A DNA stretch of 64,000 nucleotides, taken from the NCBI RefSeq assembly GCF_019320115.1, contig NC_089591.1:63356111-63420110 (forward strand), written 5' to 3'. Below the pieces are notes generated by a model. The model was given only the letters and a program-made list of their open reading frames with translations, did no database searches and had not been told where the DNA came from. A program made the translations under genes and the position numbers. This document shows positions 19,518 through 31,124 of this stretch, piece by piece. This stretch comes from Miscanthus floridulus. Lineage: Eukaryota > Streptophyta > Magnoliopsida > Poales > Poaceae. Every line of letters begins with the position of its first letter. Positions within the stretch are counted from its first letter, which is position 1.

Positions 19518-21215
19518 ATGGCTCGAGCATCTGGCGGAGCCCGCCGGCGGGGCGGAGGCAGCGGCAGGAGGGACGCGGCGGCGGGCGGGGGCGAGGCGGT
19601 GCGGAAGGGGCACTGGACGGCGGAGGAGGACGCGGTGCTGCTGGAGCACGTGCGCGTGCACGGGCCCCGGAACTGGAGCTCCATTCGATCCAAAGGCTTC
19701 CTACCGCGCACCGGCAAGTCCTGCCGCCTCCGCTGGGTGAACAAGCTCAGGCCAGACCTCAAGACGTACGCGCAAACCTCTCTCCCTTTGTTTTCTCCCC
19801 TCTGATTCACTTCTCCTTCGCTTTGCTTAGTTTGAGTGCACTGTGAATTCTTAACTGCATTTGCATTGTTGCCCTGTTTGCTTGAACTTATCAGCCGTAC
19901 CGTTTTAGTGAAATAACCGTATTTTTCTTTCCCAACATATCAAAATCTGCATCAGCATGAGCCATTTTTCTAGCCAGCCGAACAGGGCGATAATCAATGC
20001 GATTCTAGTTGTCAGAATTTCGTTTTGCTTAGGTTTAGGCTGCACTGATCCCGAACCATTCCTCCCACCCCTCGTATTCTCTTCTCGGCACTGCGCTTGA
20101 TTTGTTGTGTTCTGCATTTGTACGTGCACGGTTCATCACGAATTCACCATGGTGATCGGGCGCCTTGCAACAGTGGCTGCAAGTTCTCTGCAGAGGAGGA
20201 GCGGGTGGTGCTGGAGCTGCAGGCGCAGTTCGGGAACAAGTGGGCGAGGATCTCCACCTACTTGGCGGGCAGGACGGACAACGACGTCAAGAACTTCTGG
20301 AGCACCCGCCAGAAGCGGTTCGCCAGGCTGCTGGGAACACCTCTCCGCGGCCGGTCCAGCAGGAGCAGGAGCGCCAGGGCGCAGGCGCCTGTTGCCTCCT
20401 CTCTGGAGTTGCGACCCGCCACCGTGGTAAAGCCCTCGCAAGTTTGCAACACACATTGCCCGCTCCTCTTTCTTAGCTACTTGTTTTACAAGTCTTGTCC
20501 CTCGCTATTCACTGATATGATTTTTCAGAGAAGTTATAGTTTGCAGTTTGAATTTGATGCAATTCTCTTTTTTAACATGAATCCCTGATGCGTCGTCAGG
20601 TTCCCTGCCTGGATCAAGTTCCATTGGAGGGCAGCTCCTCTGATGTTCACCCATGCAGAGCAGCAATACCATTCATGGACGCGCAGAAAGTTCCATTGGA
20701 GGGCAGCTCCTCCGGTGTCCACCCATGCAGCGCAGCAACACCTATTCAGGACCCTGACACCATTCATGGACGTGCAGAGTGCTGCACTAGCCCCGTACGA
20801 TTGGGCAGGCTCCGGGCTTGTCAGTTTCGACGGAGCACTGCCGCTGGCCTCCGACACCCACGCGTGCTCGTCGTCAAACGCTGCCGCACTGCCACCACTG
20901 CTGCCGTTGGACCAGCCTCCGTGCCCTCTGCTCGACTTCCCAGGGCTACCGGCGGCGGGCTGGAACATGGCTCCTGGGTTCGCCAATGCCGGCGCTATGG
21001 ACCATCTCGCCTACCAGGAGCTGCTGCCGGTGACGCAACCCGCTCCAATGATGCTCCCGTTCTTCGGCACGGAGTACCCGCACGGCGGCGTCAAGTCCGA
21101 GCTTCCGGACGCGGCGCCCGACAACTTCTTCGACGACCTGCCGCCGGACATGTTCGACTCCCTTGATCAGCCGCCCCCGCCACTGTCACCGCCTGCGACG
21201 AGCTCTGGATTTTGA
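19518..21215 (+). CDS. R2R3-MYB transcription factor, DUO1/MYB125-like, with frameshift in exon 3
   Basis: A nuclear DNA-binding regulator. Exons are 19518-19765, 20174-20426 and 20600 onward, with phases that join cleanly (KT|GCKF across intron 1). R2 has the spaced Trp pattern KGHWTAEEDAVLL...NWSSIRSKGFLPRTGKSCRLRW. R3 has FSAEEERVVLELQ...KWARISTYLAGRTDNDVKNFW. The linker plus R3 start (LKTGCKFS) has one residue more than ordinary R2R3-MYBs, as in the male-germline regulator DUO1. The acidic C-terminus (NFFDDLPPDMFDSL) is intact and ends with the stop at 21213-21215, but in a different frame from exons 1-2: a 72-bp duplication keeps frame, while a 19-bp insertion (20743-20761) breaks it. 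Without correction translation ends at 21166 with an unrelated tail. The first ATG was chosen over an upstream in-frame GTG. Confidence 0.82.
19872..19987. repeat. MITE in MYB intron 1 (CCTGTTCG-type ends)
   Basis: Begins ccctgtttgcttgaac and ends gccagccgaacaggg; the ends are inverted repeats with a few mismatches. About 116 bp, AT-rich centre. Same family as the copies near 37.3, 43.9, 45.1, 47.8, 52.3, 53.0 and 61.1 kb. Confidence 0.65.
20616..20761. repeat. in-exon tandem duplications in MYB exon 3
   Basis: Two 72-bp units begin aagttccattggagggcagc at 20616 and 20688. Inside the end of the second lies an extra imperfect 19-bp duplication bounded by acacc at 20738-20742 and 20757-20761. 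72 preserves the frame; 19 does not. Confidence 0.9.
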
Positions 21216-24200
21216 GATTGACCTTTCTTATCACGAGTGCCGTAGTTGCCAAACTTGCCATTGAGGCTGGTTGGGCATTTGCCTGTTCTGACGCTGCTAA
21301 CCAGTACTAGGCTACTAGTGGCTATTGAAAGTTGTAGCCTGAGATTGCAGGCAACTTAACTTTGCAATGCTTGAAATTTGAGCTTTGCGTTGGACATGGA
21401 AACTGCAATGCTTGTAACCATAGTTGCAAGATGCATTAAGTATTAATCACATGCCTGTGATGTATGTAAAGCTTAGTATGCTGTAAGATTAAGATCGGTA
21501 TCAGAGATGCAAGAAGTTTAGCATGTAAGTACTATGTAACAGTGTTAGTGCCATTTGGGGGCCAGATGGTTTTTATTGGGCAATATACTTACTGCACTAT
21601 AGTTTCCGGACTCTGAAGAAGAAAAGTTTGTCACAAGGAAATGAAGTTTGCTGTTCATGAATTCTTGATCTAAAATTGACGGGGTTGGCTTCCATTTGTT
21701 TACTGTAGAGGTGACACGTGCGGCGGCTCACATGAGTCATGACTAAGTGAAAAGGACCATCATATAAAAGGACCATAATATGACTCAATAATGTGCAATT
21801 TTGACTTCTCATTGTACAACAGTCTTGACTGTCTCTAATGACAAATACAAATTGTTCGGGATGTTGACACATCTTACGCCTCCTTCGGAACAAATGAAAA
21901 ATGGAGAAATTCTAGAGGATTGGAATCCTATAGAAAAATCCATATGAAACCCCTAGGGTATTATGCTACCTACATTAGAGGTGGGAGTTGGGTCAGCTCT
22001 CTCGTGCTTTGTGCAACTTCGCCTTCTTCATGCCATGCCACCCCAAGCACAACCATCGGTGATACTATACTAATCTCCTTGGGCGGCTCATCATCTTCAT
22101 AGTTTTTATTGCACTGAAACATGGCTGCACATTCATGCACAAAAGATACATTTCTTATTTCCATGTACAAAACATACACTTCTTATTTCCCTAAACGACC
22201 ATTGTTATGCTAATTCTGCAGGAAACTTTGAGTAAAAGGTGCTAAACCTGTAGGAAACTAAGGTAGCATACTCTATTGGTTCAGAAATAGTTGAAGTTTG
22301 TATAATAATTTGATATTTGACTTCTGATTTTTTTTTAGAGAAAAGGTTTCACGCTTTATTGCATCAACAAATCGAAAGTATTAATGACAACTTTCTCTTA
22401 AATTAGATTGTGTTCTACCATGTTTGATCATTACATTGTATCTATCCGCAACAGTAACTCCTGGAAACTTGATGACTGTGTTGCTTGTAGGGGACACCTG
22501 AAAGGAATCCTATGAGAAAAATGCAATGTGCTAAAGTATAGTGAGAGGCTTATGTCATCATATTTAAATATTTGATGTATGCGGTATACATCTATAGTTA
22601 AGAATGAGAAATAGAAAATAAACAACACTGATCACAAGATTGTTGAAGGCTGAGATATTTCAAACCATGGTCGAAATAGTTCTTTAGCTAAAGATGTTAG
22701 TAGTAATAGAGAATGCACCTTGCAGTGCCTGCACTTCTACTTGAGGACTACTTTGGAAACTACTCAATTCTCTTGGGATTTCAGGCCTTTCCCATAAAAG
22801 ACAATCCATGAATATACTATCATTTTAATTAGCCACTTAGTTTTTTATAAGGCGCTTTTCATCCTTGGGCTTATCTCCTCTTCTAAATTAGTCCTAAACA
22901 TTTCTAGCACTTCTACTTGCTCAAGAAACAATTTGTTTTCATTTTGCGGCTTCTCAGCTACTTCATGGTCATAAGTCTTTCTTGTTAGAGCAAGACTAAT
23001 AATACAGTCTGTTGTTGGCCGAATGCACACTTACAACCAATCTATCAGCTCGTCTATGGCCCATTTGTTTCTCTAAAAAAATGTCTTGGTTCCTGTGCAT
23101 AATCTGGCTGTAAACTTACAATACATTTATCCTCTCTCTTCCACCTTAGTATACACAATCCACCTATAGCCCTTGACCATACTTACTCTTAATGTACATG
23201 ATATCTATCATAAACAGATTATAGGGCCAATTTATATCAACAAAAAAACTGAACGATGTGAAAAACATGTTCCAACAAGAAAGTGATTACAGTACGATGA
23301 AAACCACGATTATGGTGTATTTTCTCTTTTCGAAAACAAATTCACATCTCATTCCTTGAGGGGTCCAACTCTTTTAAATTTAACTAGTTATATAGAAAAT
23401 AATATTTGGTATTTGTATCTTTAAATAAATTTATTTATGAATGTATATTTCACGATTAATGTAATAAAGCTTATTACATATCATGAGTATTAGTATTTTT
23501 TGTATATGTTTAGTTAAATTTATAAAAATTAACTTTTCAATAAGCGAAATGTGCTCTTATTTAAGGAGACGGACAAAGTATATAAAATCCCGTTCTAAAA
23601 TAATAAAGAGGACATTGGCTGATGGCATATTTGCAATTTTTTTCAAAAAAAAGAAATCATCTAGCCATCGATATGGAAAAAATATCAGGCATGCGCTTGC
23701 CATCAACACTAGTACACGGACCGACGACCCGAGCGTGTTTGCGTTCACTTCCCCTCCTCGTCCTTCCTCCCATGTCTCATGGTTGTTCTTTCCTCGCGGC
23801 GACGAGTCGGCGAGCAGGGCAGGGGCGCCCTTCGCTAGGTCTTCACCGGGCGCTTGGCCAGCGATTGGCACCCGCCAGGTATCCTGCCCGTCCTCTTCCT
23901 TCCTGCTTTTCGAAACCGAGCACCCAAATCGGATCTGACCAAATTACTGGTATATTCATGTGTTATGGCTACTAATTTTGATTTTGTTTCGCAAAAACTA
24001 TCGGGTGTATGTGCACCAGTGTTTTGTGTCTTGTTCCTGTGCTGTGAGTGGGTCAAAATTATCAAATCACATGTTGATATTTCACCAATGTACCAGGCTG
24101 TGATGTTTCCATATTTCTTAGGAGCAACTGAACTTTTTGCCCCTTTTTTCGAAAACACAGTGTTACAATCCTCGATAAAAAAATCACCCTCGTCTCAATT

Positions 24201-24946
24201 GCAATTTATTATGAGCAGGTTGAACAATACACCATATAAGGGAAGAATTCACTGAACTGCAATCGGGTAAAATAGACATGCATCCGCGTAACATCAATGA
24301 GAGTCAGCTAGAAATGTGAGTGTGAACATTATCAATTGCCTAAGCTGGTTCCATTAGTCGCACATAAATGTTTATTTTTTGAGGGATCAACAGGAGTTTC
24401 CCCCTACTGCTTATGTATGTTATAAATAGATGAAAAAAGATAGTACGAAACAAAAGCAGAGTTTAAGGAACGTAAAAAGAGACAGAAAATAAAAAAGGTC
24501 ATAAGAGGGTTCGTAGCCATTGTTTAGTAAGAGGGAAATACAACTTTGCTCTATGCATAATCGCACATAAATGGTGTCGGCTTGTTGAGGTATTCACACG
24601 CAATGACACAGAATGCCTAATCCTTATCCTCTGAATGACTCATGGCCAGATACGACGGGTTAGATTTAGACTTATGGGGCACCCTTTTGTGATATTTGAG
24701 GGCTTTAGTTTTCTTTACAACTGATACAGTGTCCACACAGCTCATTAAAGTGCAAGTTGATAGCACGATGGACACTTGTCCTATGAAATTGCAGTGGGGG
24801 TAGATAGTGTCCATATGTGGTTTTGGATTCCAGCGAAGTAACATGCAAAGTTCTCTAGTGTTATTTCGTGCACGACATCTATCGCTACAGCTATTTAAAC
24901 CTATCACCCACTGGTTCTGTGTTCCATTCTTGTAGAGGCAATTTAT
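21216..24946. other. intergenic region, 3.7 kb
   Basis: AT-rich, no supportable gene. It includes the MYB 3' region and a partial MITE-like stretch near 21880-21960. A poly-T start followed by agagaaaaggtttcacgc (22328-22360) and ttttttgagggatcaacagg at about 24375 look like minus-oriented LINE 3' tails. Open frames at 23483-24255 lack any family resemblance. Confidence 0.6.
22328..22400 (-). mobile_element. possible 5'-truncated LINE 3' end
   Basis: Poly-T followed by agagaaaaggtttcacgctt is, on the minus strand, the form of a grass LINE 3' end running into its poly-A tail. The other boundary and a target duplication were not found. Confidence 0.35.
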
Positions 24947-25096
24947 ATGACTGTTGCATATGCTTTCTCACTAGACAGTCTTGATCCTCGTGTATCCTAC
25001 TATCCTAGTCCTCAAGAAGTGGGACTTGTTGAATCTCTTATCCTTGATCTGTTAGATCCAGAACGAAAGGTGAATGCCCTTTCTGAGTTACGTAAG
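24947..25096 (+). pseudogene. orphan first exon of a CNOT9/RCD1-like gene
   Basis: CNOT9 (RCD1/CAF40) is an armadillo-repeat subunit of the CCR4-NOT deadenylase complex. The exon encodes a Tyr/Pro-rich start (SYYPSPQEVG) and LVESLILDLLDPERKVNAL followed by SELRK, matching the first helix region of that family, and ends at a plausible donor (cgtaag/gtaatt). The next expected exon (a block around LWxSFGT) is not recognisable. An acceptor-like ..acacgcag at about 25590 leads into frames with stops. The gene therefore appears truncated or decayed; a very diverged second exon at 25590 cannot be excluded. Confidence 0.5.
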
Positions 25097-26567
25097 GTAA
25101 TTATGTTTCTCATCTATAACGTCCATTTCACCACTTCCTATTCATTTTACGTAATATCTCAAAAGTAATTGGCACTGAGTTGTTTCAAGCTCCAGTCGCC
25201 AGTTGCTTATGATAGCATGAGTGGATGAGGTTTTCTGTAATCTGTCTTCTGTCTATCATAAATTGTGATGCAATAATATATCTTCCTTTCTTCATTAGGT
25301 AGTAAGCGACCAACCTATTTGAGAATATTGGTGCTTGGCACTTAATACAAATGTGGAAATCACGAGATAAATGTGGCACTGAATGATTCTAATACACAGA
25401 TGTAGTTTTCTTGCCTCTTTTTTTTTTTGTTTATAAAGGAGTGATTCTCTAACTCCGCTGTAGACTACTATTTTACTAACCCATAAGCCCTTGTTTAATG
25501 CTATTATCTTGACATTTGTGATTATATGAAATTCTTCCTGATATAAATTAAATTTATTCCCATTGTATTTTTTTTCTCAAACACGCAGGAGAGCTGCTTC
25601 CCATCGGTATTATGTTGGACCAATTTAGATTGTGCATCCCAAACAAGCTAGCAGTCTTCCAATTAGCACTGCTTTTCTTCTCCATATTCAATATGCTCTT
25701 GCTTACTGATCATAAACATATGAACATATCACATCCATTTTTAACTTATATCCTGGGGAGACACATTGCTATGGTATCTTTCACCTCTCTTCTTTGATTT
25801 GACATGGTAAACGCCATTTCTTTTCAGTTCCATCTTGTAATGCAAAGTATTTTGTATTTAGTAGCTTCTGGGGAGAAGGCCATATGTGCTAGGGACCTGC
25901 TTTTCCTAATGCATTCAGAGATCATATGTAAAAGAGAAACTTATAACTAAAATATTACATGAACTACAGTAAAAATGCTCTAGTATATCTTTGGAGTAAA
26001 TTATCATTGCATATATCAAACATAACCATAACTGAACTGGCGATAGCACAACTTCACTCATCTAGTCACACCAAAAGCGAACCCCCACCCCCAATTTTGT
26101 CGTACTGAAGACAACCCAAATGACTCAAGCGCTAGACAAAGTTGAGTGCACACAGTAAGTTGAATCGTAAAACAAAACTTCTAGAGCAGGTTACAGACTT
26201 ACAGCTCACAAGGACCAACTTACTAAAGAACACATACAAAAAAGATACTCATTTCTTTTCTCCAAGACCATCAATGACAAACAATTCACAGGTTTAATTA
26301 GTTCATTATACGTAAAAACACATGGATAAGCATTATCATAGTACACTTTACATAATCTAAGAATTCAATCCTATCACCGCTAATCCATACTTGAAAGCTA
26401 GTACAGTTTTCATATGCATTCAATGATATAACATCCAAAATCAGAGACAAATTTCATTCACACAGCAAAGCGAACCATCTATTTCTTACACCAAACCAAA
26501 GACAACTGTAAATACCTAAATAACCTAAACACCATATATTATCGAAAAAGAATATGCACAGAACCAC
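25097..26567. other. intergenic, possibly decayed remainder of the CNOT9-like locus
   Basis: AT-rich. Contains splice-acceptor-like sequence at 25590 and open frames without family resemblance. No RNA gene or element boundary seen up to the Copia target duplication. Confidence 0.55.
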
Positions 26568-26572
26568 ATAGC
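26568..26572. repeat. target site duplication, left (atagc)
   Basis: Matches 33682-33686 exactly. Five bp is the usual length for LTR elements. Confidence 0.85.
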
Positions 26573-26853
26573 TGTTGGCTGCCAGAGGGCAGCTTGGCCA
26601 ACAGGCCGCTTGGATTGTATTGCAAAAATGACTTAGATACAAGAAGATGCTAACCACTGCATATATAAGCAAGTGGTGTACCTACTCCTTAGCATATTCT
26701 AACTGCATAAAGCAGATGCTATGATTCCTACTTGGTTGCCAAGGCACCATGATCAACTTGGTTGCCAAGGAACCTGAAACCTTACATGACAGTGAATAGT
26801 AAATAGCTATAGTAGGTAAATGAAAAACATCAACACTAGGCTAACTACTGACA
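26573..26853 (-). repeat. Copia LTR 1
   Basis: On the minus strand it starts TGTCAGTAG and ends CAGCCAACA. It is the most 3' LTR of the array. The adjacent purine tract AAAGGGGAGAA (minus strand, 26855-26865) is the PPT. Confidence 0.93.
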
Positions 26854-27042
26854 ATTCTCCCCTTTAGCCTTGTGGTCCTTGGAAGTGATCTGCTTGAGCC
26901 CAATTCTTCCCCTCATCTCTTCAAATTTTGATCTTCCAAGAGACTTGGTTAGAATGTCAGCCAGCTGATCAGTGGTGGATATGTGATCAGCCCTGATACT
27001 TCCATCTTCCATGACTCGTCCTCCTTCCTGGCAGCAAGACAT
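26845..27042 (-). pseudogene. Copia RNase H tail, unit 1 (copies at 29121-29318 and 31397-31594)
   Basis: Encodes IRADHISTTDQLADILTKSL and FEEMRGRIGL, the C-terminal end of Copia RNase H, just before the PPT. It follows the protease fragment directly, so about 3 kb of integrase-RT-RNase H is deleted in every unit at the same point. Confidence 0.85.
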
Positions 27043-27047
27043 ACCGG

Positions 27048-28810
27048 CTACGCGGCCTCCAAGTGCAGGATGTATAGCCGACTGGGCCCGCGATGTACCT
27101 TGGCGAGAAGACGACCACGCCGGTCCCAGATGCGGAGCACTCCATGATCAATTTCCACCCTGGAGCCTCCTTCGTCGAGCTGCCCCAAACTCATAATCGA
27201 GTTCCGGTGCGCTGGGATGTAGAAGACGCCATGGAGGACGCACTGCTCTCCGTTCTTGGCCTGGAAGACGATGGAGCCGGTCCCCTTGATTTCCACTCGA
27301 GACGAGTCGCCGAAACGCACCGTGCCGCGCGCCATGGTGTCGAGCTCGGCGAAGAGCTCCCGGCGGCCGGTCATGTGATGCGTGGCCCCGCTGTCGAGGT
27401 ACCATCCGTCGAGCGCCTCCTCGTTGGCGCTGGTGTTGAGGAAGACACGCGCGCGCGGCTCGTTGATGTCAAGGGAGACCGTGGCCTTGGAGCAGACGAC
27501 TTCGTTCTTCTCGTCGAGCTCGAGGGAGCCGTGGGCGAAAAACAGAGCACCATCATCGTCCTCTGCTTCTGCGACGTGCGCAGCACCGCCTCGCCCTCCA
27601 CCGCGCCGTCCACCTCGATCACCTCCAACGCGGTTGCCTCCTCCGCGGTGGTTGCCACCGCCGCCGCCGCGGTCACCACCACCACGGCGCGGCTGGCGGC
27701 AGTCGCGTGCCCAGTGGCCGCGATCACCACAGTTGAGGCAGGTGTCGTCGTTCACCCCGCGATCATCGCCACCGCCTCTGTCTCCTCCGCCGCGATTTCC
27801 CTTCCCGCGCTGCTTCTTGCCGCCGCGTGGACGACGTCGCGGTTCCTTGCCCGACGCAGAAGCGGCAGCCGCCTCCTTCTCCTTGGCACGCCACTGCTCC
27901 CTCGTCAGCAGCAGTCCACCGATGGCAGCCGGTTCCGCGTCCAACGCCTCCATGTCGTCCACCGTCTTCAAGCGCCCAGACACCTCCTCGATGATGAGGT
28001 CCTGGAAGTCCAGAAGCGTCTCGATGGTGATCCGGAGCTGAGCGTACTTCGGCGGCACGGCGCGCAGGAGCCTCTCCACCGCGCGCTCTTCATCGATGTC
28101 GTTGTTGCCGTGGAGAAGAAGTTGCTGCTTCAGGTCCATCAAGCAAAGGGTGAAGTCCTCGATCTGCTCACCCGGACGGAAGGCGAGCTTCTCCCAGTCG
28201 CTGCGGAGTCGCTGGAGCGTGGCGCGGCGCACCCGATCGACTCCGATCCGTGCGGCGGCGATGGAGTCCCAGGCCTCCTTGGCTGATCCCTTCTCAGACA
28301 GCGGCATCTGCATCTCCTGTGGCACGGCGGCGATGATCGCCTCCACCGTGCGCCTGTCCTCATGGTATGGCAGGTCTTGGTACTCGATCGCATCCCAGAG
28401 TTGCCGCGCCTGGAGCTTCAGCTTCATGATCGAGGCCCACTCATGATAGTTTGTCTTGGTGAGCATTGGCCAGGTGGAACTTGCGCCAGAGTCCTTGTAC
28501 ACGGTCTGGATCACCGGCGAGCGGCCCCTGGCCCGTCCGCGGCGGCGATCCTGATCCCGATCAGGCGACCGCGTCTACCTGCGCTCGCGCTCCGGACTCC
28601 TCCACAGAAACGGGCGGCGATCGCGCGGATCCTCCTCCACCAACTCTCGACGCAGAGCCGCGGCCGTGGCGGCCGCATTCCGAGCTGCTGCTGCGGCGGC
28701 CTCCGCGGCCTACTGCGCCTGTGCGGCTGCGGCCTCTGCCGCGGCCAGACGCTGCGCCCGCTGCTCGGCGGCGGCGGCGGCTGCTGCTGCTCTCTCTGCG
28801 GAGGTGGCCA
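27048..28810 (-). pseudogene. Copia gag and protease start, unit 1
   Basis: The long open frame 28514-27048 contains a UBN2/Copia-type gag (YHEWASIMKLKLQARQLWDA ... RLLRAVPPKYAQLRI), a Gly/Arg-rich region, one CCHC zinc knuckle (CLNCGDRGHWARDC) and the protease start with the DSGATHHMTG catalytic motif. It ends HLEAA then stop. The same frame extends upstream to an ATG at 28810-28808 but is interrupted by two TAG codons, one in the Ala-rich leader (about 28711) and one near 28574. The conserved gag core is open; a full-length product from the normal start is not. Confidence 0.85.
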
Positions 28811-28831
28811 TACTTTTCCCTATCTCTCAAC

Positions 28832-28848
28832 CGGCTCTAGATACCAAT
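28832..28848 (-). other. Copia primer-binding site (unit 1; repeated at 31108 and 33384)
   Basis: On the minus strand directly after the LTR: ATTGGTATCTAGAGCC. This is the initiator-Met tRNA PBS of Copia elements (TGGTATCAGAGC) with one extra T, shared by all units. Confidence 0.75.
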
Positions 28849-29129
28849 TGTTGGCTGCCAGAGGGCAGCTTGGCCAACAGGCCGCTTGGATTGTATTGCA
28901 AAAATGACTTAGATACAAGAAGATGCTAACCACTGCATATATAAGCAAGTGGTGTACCTACTCCTTAGCATATTCTAACTGCATAAAGCAGATGCTATGA
29001 TTCCTACTTGGTTGCCAAGGCACCATGATCAACTTGGTTGCCAAGGAACCTGAAACCTTACATGACAGTGAATAGTAAATAGCTATAGTAGGTAAATGAA
29101 AAACATCAACACTAGGCTAACTACTGACA
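28849..29129 (-). repeat. Copia LTR 2
   Basis: Same sequence as LTR 1, 2276 bp further on. It serves both neighbouring units. Confidence 0.93.
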
Positions 29130-29323
29130 ATTCTCCCCTTTAGCCTTGTGGTCCTTGGAAGTGATCTGCTTGAGCCCAATTCTTCCCCTCATCTCTTCAA
29201 ATTTTGATCTTCCAAGAGACTTGGTTAGAATGTCAGCCAGCTGATCAGTGGTGGATATGTGATCAGCCCTGATACTTCCATCTTCCATGACTCGTCCTCC
29301 TTCCTGGCAGCAAGACATACCGG

Positions 29324-31086
29324 CTACGCGGCCTCCAAGTGCAGGATGTATAGCCGACTGGGCCCGCGATGTACCTTGGCGAGAAGACGACCACGCCGGT
29401 CCCAGATGCGGAGCACTCCATGATCAATTTCCACCCTGGAGCCTCCTTCGTCGAGCTGCCCCAAACTCATAATCGAGTTCCGGTGCGCTGGGATGTAGAA
29501 GACGCCATGGAGGACGCACTGCTCTCCGTTCTTGGCCTGGAAGACGATGGAGCCGGTCCCCTTGATTTCCACTCGAGACGAGTCGCCGAAACGCACCGTG
29601 CCGCGCGCCATGGTGTCGAGCTCGGCGAAGAGCTCCCGGCGGCCGGTCATGTGATGCGTGGCCCCGCTGTCGAGGTACCATCCGTCGAGCGCCTCCTCGT
29701 TGGCGCTGGTGTTGAGGAAGACACGCGCGCGCGGCTCGTTGATGTCAAGGGAGACCGTGGCCTTGGAGCAGACGACTTCGTTCTTCTCGTCGAGCTCGAG
29801 GGAGCCGTGGGCGAAAAACAGAGCACCATCATCGTCCTCTGCTTCTGCGACGTGCGCAGCACCGCCTCGCCCTCCACCGCGCCGTCCACCTCGATCACCT
29901 CCAACGCGGTTGCCTCCTCCGCGGTGGTTGCCACCGCCGCCGCCGCGGTCACCACCACCACGGCGCGGCTGGCGGCAGTCGCGTGCCCAGTGGCCGCGAT
30001 CACCACAGTTGAGGCAGGTGTCGTCGTTCACCCCGCGATCATCGCCACCGCCTCTGTCTCCTCCGCCGCGATTTCCCTTCCCGCGCTGCTTCTTGCCGCC
30101 GCGTGGACGACGTCGCGGTTCCTTGCCCGACGCAGAAGCGGCAGCCGCCTCCTTCTCCTTGGCACGCCACTGCTCCCTCGTCAGCAGCAGTCCACCGATG
30201 GCAGCCGGTTCCGCGTCCAACGCCTCCATGTCGTCCACCGTCTTCAAGCGCCCAGACACCTCCTCGATGATGAGGTCCTGGAAGTCCAGAAGCGTCTCGA
30301 TGGTGATCCGGAGCTGAGCGTACTTCGGCGGCACGGCGCGCAGGAGCCTCTCCACCGCGCGCTCTTCATCGATGTCGTTGTTGCCGTGGAGAAGAAGTTG
30401 CTGCTTCAGGTCCATCAAGCAAAGGGTGAAGTCCTCGATCTGCTCACCCGGACGGAAGGCGAGCTTCTCCCAGTCGCTGCGGAGTCGCTGGAGCGTGGCG
30501 CGGCGCACCCGATCGACTCCGATCCGTGCGGCGGCGATGGAGTCCCAGGCCTCCTTGGCTGATCCCTTCTCAGACAGCGGCATCTGCATCTCCTGTGGCA
30601 CGGCGGCGATGATCGCCTCCACCGTGCGCCTGTCCTCATGGTATGGCAGGTCTTGGTACTCGATCGCATCCCAGAGTTGCCGCGCCTGGAGCTTCAGCTT
30701 CATGATCGAGGCCCACTCATGATAGTTTGTCTTGGTGAGCATTGGCCAGGTGGAACTTGCGCCAGAGTCCTTGTACACGGTCTGGATCACCGGCGAGCGG
30801 CCCCTGGCCCGTCCGCGGCGGCGATCCTGATCCCGATCAGGCGACCGCGTCTACCTGCGCTCGCGCTCCGGACTCCTCCACAGAAACGGGCGGCGATCGC
30901 GCGGATCCTCCTCCACCAACTCTCGACGCAGAGCCGCGGCCGTGGCGGCCGCGTTCCGAGCTGCTGCTGCTGCGGCCTCCGCGGCCTACTGCGCCTGTGC
31001 GGCTGCGGCCTCTGCCGCGGCCAGACGCTGCGCCCGCTGCTCGGCGGCGGCGGCGGCTGCTGCTGCTCTCTCTGCGGAGGTGGCCA
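29324..31086 (-). pseudogene. Copia gag and protease start, unit 2
   Basis: Identical 488-codon open frame at 30790-29324, with the same two upstream TAG codons. Differs from unit 1 at two leader positions (gcgttcc for gcattcc, and gctgctgctgctgcgg for gctgctgctgcggcgg), which unit 3 shares. Confidence 0.85.
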
Positions 31087-31124
31087 TACTTTTCCCTATC
31101 TCTCAACCGGCTCTAGATACCAAT

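Noticed and set aside
20588..21166. 192-codon frame as the genuine MYB C-terminus
   Set aside because: Although in frame with exons 1-2, its sequence after the insertion is Arg-rich and unlike MYB tails; the acidic tail in the other frame is the ancestral one.
23483..24255. Open frames of 117-151 codons in AT-rich intergenic DNA
   Set aside because: No recognisable motif, no supported exon borders, several overlapping frames of equal quality.
27093..28286. 397-codon plus-strand open frame, repeated at 29369 and 31645
   Set aside because: Lies opposite the Copia gag frame; composition is the mirror of Gly/Arg-rich gag codons, with no domain. A shadow of the GC-rich gag.
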